This document shows, one piece after another, positions 59,131 through 64,000 of a stretch of DNA of 64,000 nucleotides (the stretch's first letter is position 1; every line of letters starts with the position of its first letter). The stretch covers positions 558,001 to 622,000 of the forward strand of contig JAHGAU010000013.1 of NCBI GenBank assembly GCA_019925105.1, given 5' to 3'. The position numbers were made by a program, and so were the translations under genes. Below the pieces are notes generated by a model. It ran no database searches. It saw nothing but the letters and a program-made list of their open reading frames with translations, and was not told where the DNA came from. Origin of the DNA: Niebla homalea. Lineage: Eukaryota > Ascomycota > Lecanoromycetes > Lecanorales > Ramalinaceae.

Positions 59131-61147
59131 ATGGCAAAGATACCTGCTGCTAAAATCCTGCAGGAGTCGAAGTCGATCCTCTATCCTGGTGAGTCGTGCT
59201 GACGATGTAGTACACGACCCTGACGTGCCGTAGGCAAGTTGGTTGTCAAGGAGATCTTTTTCGAGGTCCCCAAAGACTATTCTGCGCCTGCTCCTGGGAT
59301 TTTGCGCATCTTTGCCCGAAGTGTCGAGCGTCATCAAAGGCCTGTAGATTTGGGTAAATTTCAGAGAGACGACCCAGGACATCCTTGGTGTGAGTAAGTC
59401 GGAAAAGTATCTGTCGCGGGCTAGCACTAAGAGGGCCAGTCGTGTACCTTCAAGGTAGCTTCATGTGATTCCACTTTCTGCTCACTCGGGCAATGACATT
59501 CGACATTAGGAGGGCCCGGGATGTCATGTAGGAGCCCCTCCGGTACTGCCTGGGTCCAGAGCATAGTCGAGAAGGGGTACAAAGTAGGCTTTTCAGACTT
59601 GAGTCAAACAAGTTTGCTGATGCATCAAGGTTCTCTTGTTGGATCAACGAGGTAATAGCCGATGGCTCGTCGTAATCTGTCGCTCCTTAACGTGCCCTTA
59701 GGCACGGGATTGAGTAGTCCCATATCGGCTCGTACACTTGGTCTGGAAGGAGGACCTCAAGAACAAGCTGGACTGCTCAAGCTATTTCGAGCCGACAATA
59801 TCGGTGAGCAAGAGCTCGGTCGCTAGGCTGTCCGTGATCTTCCAGTCTGATCGTTGTAGTGAGAGACTGCGAGGCAATCAGAGAAGCCTTGACGCATGCC
59901 CTTCCACCAGAGAGAAAACGATGGACCATTATGGGCCAAAGCTTTGGTGGATACTGTTGCGTCAATTATTTATCCAGATTGTAAGCCACTTCGACAACGT
60001 TAAAGCAATCATGTGTTGATTTGGCAAAGCCCACAGGGGCTGCAGGAAGGTATCGTCTGCGATCGAAAGCGTCAACATCATCTGACTAACTTCCGAAGTC
60101 TTCACAACGGGAGGGCTTCCACCTCTGACCAAAGATATTGACATTGTGTATCAGCATCTTTTTGGTGAGAATTCTCACATCTCCAGCGATCTTCATCTGA
60201 TGCATGCACTCAGAGAAAGTTCGCGAACGGAATAAGGTATACTATGAGAAATATGAAGAGGACATACGTCGAGTCAAAGGTATCGTCGACCATTTAATCG
60301 AGACCCGCGTGACACTCCCAAGCGGCGGCCAGATGTCGGTGTTGCGTTTTCGTCAATTGGGTATAATGTTCGGGTTTCATGGTTGGTAATCCGAGATGGG
60401 GTGATGATAAGTGCTAACTTCAATCAGGGGGTATTGATACTGTTCATGGTATTTAGAGGCCAATCAACCTTGGAAATTTCACTGACGTTGATCTGGCAGC
60501 AATCGTGTTACGTTTGTCTTGCGACTTGGACCAATTCGGATTCTTCACAAGACAGGCTATGGTCGCCTTCGAAACTCTTCAGGGATTTGACGATTATCCG
60601 TTATACGCACTTCTTCACGAACCACTATATGCTCAAGGGTGAGTCCCCAGGATTCCAAAGATACAGCGCTCATCACATCATAGAGTTGCACCTCGATGGT
60701 CAGCCGATCGTGTGATGGAGTCATTACCAGGTTTCAAAAACATCCCAGTGGCCGGACATACACCAATCCTGTTTACAGGCGAAATGGTCCGACTTCTCAA
60801 CATTCTCAGCGAAGAAGATCGCTGACCCTTACTAGATATCTCGAGCTATGTTTGAAGATTATGCTGGACTTGCTGACCTGATGCGGACGGCAGACATACT
60901 GGCCTATTCCGATGATTGGCCGGAGCTCTATGACGAAGAGCAGCTGGCAATAAACGAGGTGCCCGTCTACTCGGCAACGTTCATTGACGACATGTACGTC
61001 GACTATCGCTTTGCCCAAGAGACTGCAAGCAAGATCATGAATTGCAAAACCTATGTCACCAATAGCATGTATCACAATGCTATCAGTCAGAAGACGGATG
61101 AAGTGCTGAAGAAGCTCTTCGATCTTAGGGACGATGTCATTGATTGA
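59131..61147 (+). CDS. Proline iminopeptidase (peptidase family S33), 14 exons
   Basis: Alpha/beta-hydrolase that removes N-terminal proline. Proposed exons: 59131-59188, 59234-59389, 59440-59454, 59510-59583, 59630-59651, 59702-59803, 59860-59980, 60030-60049, 60099-60164, 60214-60381, 60428-60448, 60500-60638, 60684-60786 and 60836-61147, giving 458 residues. Every junction keeps frame and restores the family sequence: VVKEIFFEVPKDYSAP, FARSVERHQRPVD, PWFVYLQGGPGM, YKVLLLDQRGTGLSSPI, WTIMGQSFGGYCCVNYL (nucleophile Ser in GQSFGG), TTGGLPPLTKDIDIVY, FRQLGIMFGFHGGIDTVH, LYALLHEPLYAQG, RWSADRVMESLPGF, ILFTGEMISRAMFEDY and VPVYSATFIDDMYVD. Four exons are only 15-22 nt, and the terminal donor GTCCGA is unusual. 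Confidence 0.85.
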
Positions 61148-61254
61148 TTTCAGAGATCGTTGAGCCTCTGGGAGAGATTACATGGACAGCGTCGATGGTC
61201 CGATCCAGACAGGGCCCAATAGTCTGCCCGAAGGCTTGGGCAATGGGCTTCTTT

Positions 61255-62365
61255 TCATTTCTCGAAATCAAGTAGCCTGATTTTCCTTGCATCGCTGGGG
61301 TCGAATTGTGCGACCTTGGCGCGAACGAGAAATCGCACTGCAGCGGTCTCTTTGGCAATAGCTACATAACAATCCTCGTTCGAGTCGTCGGCAGCAGCAT
61401 TCAGGAGACTTTCAGTCAATGATCTGAAGGAGTCCGCTGCCGCATCTTTCTCGCTTTTGGCATCCTTCTCTGATTCATCAGCTGTGTCCTCACCCCAGAT
61501 GAGTTCATTGCGGCGCTTTCTTTTCTTACCGCCCTTGCTGCCTTCCATTGAAGCCTTCTTTGGCTTGCCTTGATGCGTGAAGCCAGCCTCGAGCGTTGCT
61601 TCATCTATCTCGACGTCATCCCCAACCACTGGGCCTCCCAAGTCTTCAGCAGCAATCATGGCAGCTAAATGTTCGCCTACAAACTTGTTGAGGGCGCGCA
61701 CCAGATTTCGCAGAAATCGGGCGTACCGATTCTTGGTCTGCTGACGCTCTGATATAAGGCCTGCCAAGACCTCCTGGTCGCTCATGTTGCTTTGGTCTGC
61801 ATGCTCAGTGCGAAGACGTTCTATACGGCCTTCGAGGGCTATGGTCAGATAGCGGACTTCTTCAAGGCTTCGTTCCTCGCGACGAAGCTCTACGGCAGCC
61901 CTTGCGAGGCGTCTATCGTGATCTGATATCGTTCGTTTCGACTGATCAATTAAATTGAGAGTACTGCGAAGAGCCAACAGTGCCGATAATGGTGATTCGG
62001 GTTGAGGTAGCACAGGATCCGTCGGTGTCAGCAACCTGTAGGCCGATGTAGCAGGGCGGACCTGAGTAAGGCGTAGTCTACGATCTTCGACAGCATCAAC
62101 TGTAGAAGCGCGGTTGACATTCGATTTTAGCTTGTAAGATGTATGTCAGCTTTCGAACACTACTCTATGATACCAGTATCCTGAATACCTTTTCCAGAGT
62201 GTCTACATGTTGATTGACCTGTGACTCTAGAGAATTGAGAGACCTTGTGAGCCGAGTGGCATACACTTTGAGTTCATCACCATCATCATCTTCATTGAAT
62301 CCATTGGAAGTATCAGCAGTATTTGCGTAAGTTTGGAGCCTTTTCAAGGGTTCCTCTTCTTCCAT
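61255..62365 (-). CDS. sim4: Kinetochore protein CENP-K/Sim4
   Basis: Subunit of the constitutive centromere-associated network (Sim4/COMA-type complex). Exons 62189-62365 and 61255-62130, 350 residues. The start MEEEEPLKRLQTY leads to YATRLTRSLNSLESQVNQHVDTLEK and, after the intron, LKSNVNRASTVDAVEDRR. Family blocks: SPLSALLALRSTLNLIDQSK, long coiled coil RRLARAAVELRREERSLEEVRYL..ALEGRIERLRTEHAD, LVRALNKFVGEHLAAMIAAEDLGGPVVGD, LEAGFTHQGKPKKAS, and the C-terminal AAVRFLVRAKVAQFDPSDARKIRLLDF. The protein is nearly all helical and nuclear. Convergent with the iminopeptidase, only 107 bases apart. Confidence 0.9.
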
Positions 62366-63188
62366 ATTAATTAGCTATGTCCCAGGTGTAAGACTGTGAA
62401 TCAGCCTAGTGTGGCTCTACTACAGAATTCGTGATCTTTCATCTCGATTTCCGAAGCTAAACTAGCGACGCAAATACAAGATCGTTCATGGAATTTTGCA
62501 CTGTCTCTACACATGATCTCTCGAGTCTCATCTGGAGCGACGCGTTGTTGCAGTAGCCTCACGCGGAATAACGCTAAAGAGAATTCAGCCTAGCTCACAG
62601 TCTTGGCACAGATCACGTTTCTCAAATCACAACCCGTTTTCCGTTTTTCTGACTTTCAACTTCTTCCATCGCACTCTTTGTTCTTTCCAAATACTCTGAA
62701 ATACATCACCCACCTCGTTCCCAGGGATGATCTCGAGGCACTGACTAGCCTGATCCGAGATTTTGCAGCATTGTGGCTCACCACAGGTTTGAGATCTCTA
62801 CGTGACTTCAAGGCTCACCTCCTTCACCCAGCGTTCCTCATTTGGCAAAATAAGGCGTCTCATCTGTTCACCTCACTACCTCGCTCATCTCACTACACCT
62901 CACTATACCATACCTCCTCTGTCGGACTGCTTTCGCAGTTGAACACAATCATACCACCTGCACCCGGTACACCAAAGACTCCACAGCATACCCAGCCTTC
63001 CCCGACCTCCTTGCTCGCTTCCCAATCTCTCAAACCACCCTTCCTTCCCGAAATCACCTACACCAGCACGTTTTCCTACGAATTCCCTGGTGTACATAGG
63101 ATCAATACAAAAGTTCAACTCCAAAAGAAAAAAGCCACCTTCCTTACCCGACCAATCCCCTTTCATACGTTTTAACAGCCTAGCAAGC
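62366..63188. other. Upstream region and pyrimidine-rich leader of the KH-domain gene
   Basis: 823 bases. From about 62600 to 63180 the plus strand is rich in C and T, with recurring CCTCACTA units around 62868-62905, and stays open for 190 codons without an ATG at its start. I read this as a long transcribed leader, not a protein. Confidence 0.45.
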
Positions 63189-64000
63189 ATGTCTGCCTCA
63201 CCTACTGCTGTTGCAACACCTGCTACCGCTACCGCCAACACCAAGCGTCCTCTGGACGATGAATCTTCTCCTTCTGGACCCACTGATCAGCCTGATGCCA
63301 AGCGTCCAGCTCTCGACAAGCCCGTCAAGGCAGAAGAAGGTGACACTGAAGAGGAAAAGACAAAGCCCACCGACGATGATCAGCCTCTTCCGTCTACGGA
63401 GACTATCAAGGCGGAGAATGAGGTAGCTGCCCTTCAGAATGGGCATGTGGCAGCTCAACAGGAGGGAGCACCTCCAGACTCTACCAACGGCATAGGTCCA
63501 TCCGCGGCCTCGGTGTTGGAGACACAGCCCATTCAATCGACGGGCCAATACGACCGCGGCACTTCACAGGGACCATCGCAGCATGGGCATCAAGATGAGA
63601 CTGGTTGGCTTCACATGCGCGCCGTCATCTCTAGTGCTGAAGCAGCTACTGTGATTGGTAAAGGCGGAGAAAATGTTTCGCAAATCCGCAAGCATTCAGG
63701 TGCCAAATGCACCGTCAGCGACTATTCCCGAGGCGCAGTTGAGCGTGTTCTGACAGTCAGCGGCCTTGTTGATGCCGTAGCCAAAGTATATACCACTTCC
63801 CTGTGCCCTTTTTATGTTCGGATATTCTGACACGTACAGGCCTTTGGACTAATCATTCGCACTTTGAACAATGAGCTGCTCGAAGCTGCATCAACATCTC
63901 AATCCAAGACGTACCCACTACGTCTCCTCGTGCCACATATTCTGATTGGATCAATCATAGGCAAGTCAGGCGTTCGTATCCGTGAGATTCAAGAGGCTTC
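63189..64000 (+). CDS. KH-domain RNA-binding protein, Pbp2/Hek2/PCBP-like (3' truncated by window edge)
   Basis: RNA-binding protein. Exons 63189-63785 and 63840 to beyond 64000. Start MSASPTAVATPA, followed by an acidic/Pro/Lys-rich segment with a likely nuclear signal (DAKRPALDKPVK). First KH domain at about residues 143-200: LHMRAVISSAEAATVIGKGGENVSQIRKHSG with the GxxG loop GKGG, then VERVLTVSGLVDAVAK joining AFGLIIRTLNNELLEA. A second KH begins YPLRLLVPHILIGSIIGKSGVRIREIQEA and runs off the window. Architecture suggests the fungal PCBP/Hek2 type, which normally has three KH domains; the third would lie outside. Confidence 0.9.

Noticed and set aside
62603..63175. 190-codon plus-strand frame upstream of the KH gene
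   Set aside because: Begins at a TTG, is Ser/Thr/Pro/Leu-rich from CT-rich DNA, and resembles no family; better explained as leader.

Overview
The window is nuclear DNA from a filamentous ascomycete (Pezizomycotina). The evidence is dense single-copy genes on both strands, introns of about 45-100 nt with GT(A/G)(A/C)GT donors and CTAAC/CTTAC-like branch sites, and fungal-restricted families such as creC, creD, Hse1, Zds1, Pkr1, Sim4 and Ysc84. I cannot fix the class or genus from sequence alone. There are no transposons, CRISPR arrays, rRNA genes or recognisable tRNAs. The content is mostly conserved housekeeping; I found no new multigene system.

Layout. 1-1021: 3' half of the PAK kinase ste20 (+). 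1651-3936: ESCRT-0 subunit hse1 (+). 4289-4942: methionine-R-sulfoxide reductase (-). 5666-8832: zds1 (-). 9325-10415: two-domain glyoxalase I (-). 11081-11850: a roadblock-like protein with an acidic insert (+). 12028-13984: mitochondrial Rho GTPase gem1 (-), divergent from creC at 14545-16679 (+). 17240-18857: slm1-like F-BAR/PH protein (-). 19402-21267: arrestin creD (-). 22177-24987: calpain-like protease (-). 25932-27054: cdk1 (-), divergent from an AlkB homologue at 27465-28597 (+). 28885-30864: amidase (+). 31404-32940: fungal orphan with a zinc-finger-like N-terminus (+). 33346-33486: a 46-residue single-pass membrane protein candidate (-). 34328-37218: F-box-like protein (+). 37583-40351: GTPBP1/2-type GTPase (-). 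41508-42872: C2H2 zinc-finger protein (-). 42873-45931: a gene-poor 3 kb stretch with one weak gene candidate. 45932-47932: sugar transporter (-). 48748-49287: pkr1 (+). 49438-50705: alpha/beta-hydrolase-like protein without the nucleophile elbow (-). 51085-51874: histidine phosphatase (+). 52507-52860: small GRGGxGN-motif protein (+). 53444-54786: ysc84 (+). 55526-56935: short-chain dehydrogenase (+). 57182-58756: Smr-domain Cue2-like protein (-). 59131-61147: proline iminopeptidase split into 14 exons (+). 61255-62365: CENP-K/Sim4 kinetochore protein (-). 63189-64000: 5' part of a KH-domain RNA-binding protein (+).

Themes. Several neighbours act on ubiquitin-linked control and the cell cortex: hse1 (sorting of ubiquitylated cargo), creC (partner of the CreB deubiquitinase), creD (arrestin adaptor for HECT ligase), slm1 (TORC2/PIP2), ysc84 (actin patch), ste20 and zds1 (polarity). 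The physical closeness of creC and creD, which act antagonistically in carbon catabolite repression, is the most interesting positional fact. A second theme is gene structure: three genes begin with coding start exons of 5-10 nt, and the iminopeptidase carries four internal exons of 15-22 nt, so a simple ORF view misses their true ends.

Exon coordinates were worked out by hand from splice signals, reading-frame continuity and remembered family alignments; no transcript or database search was available.
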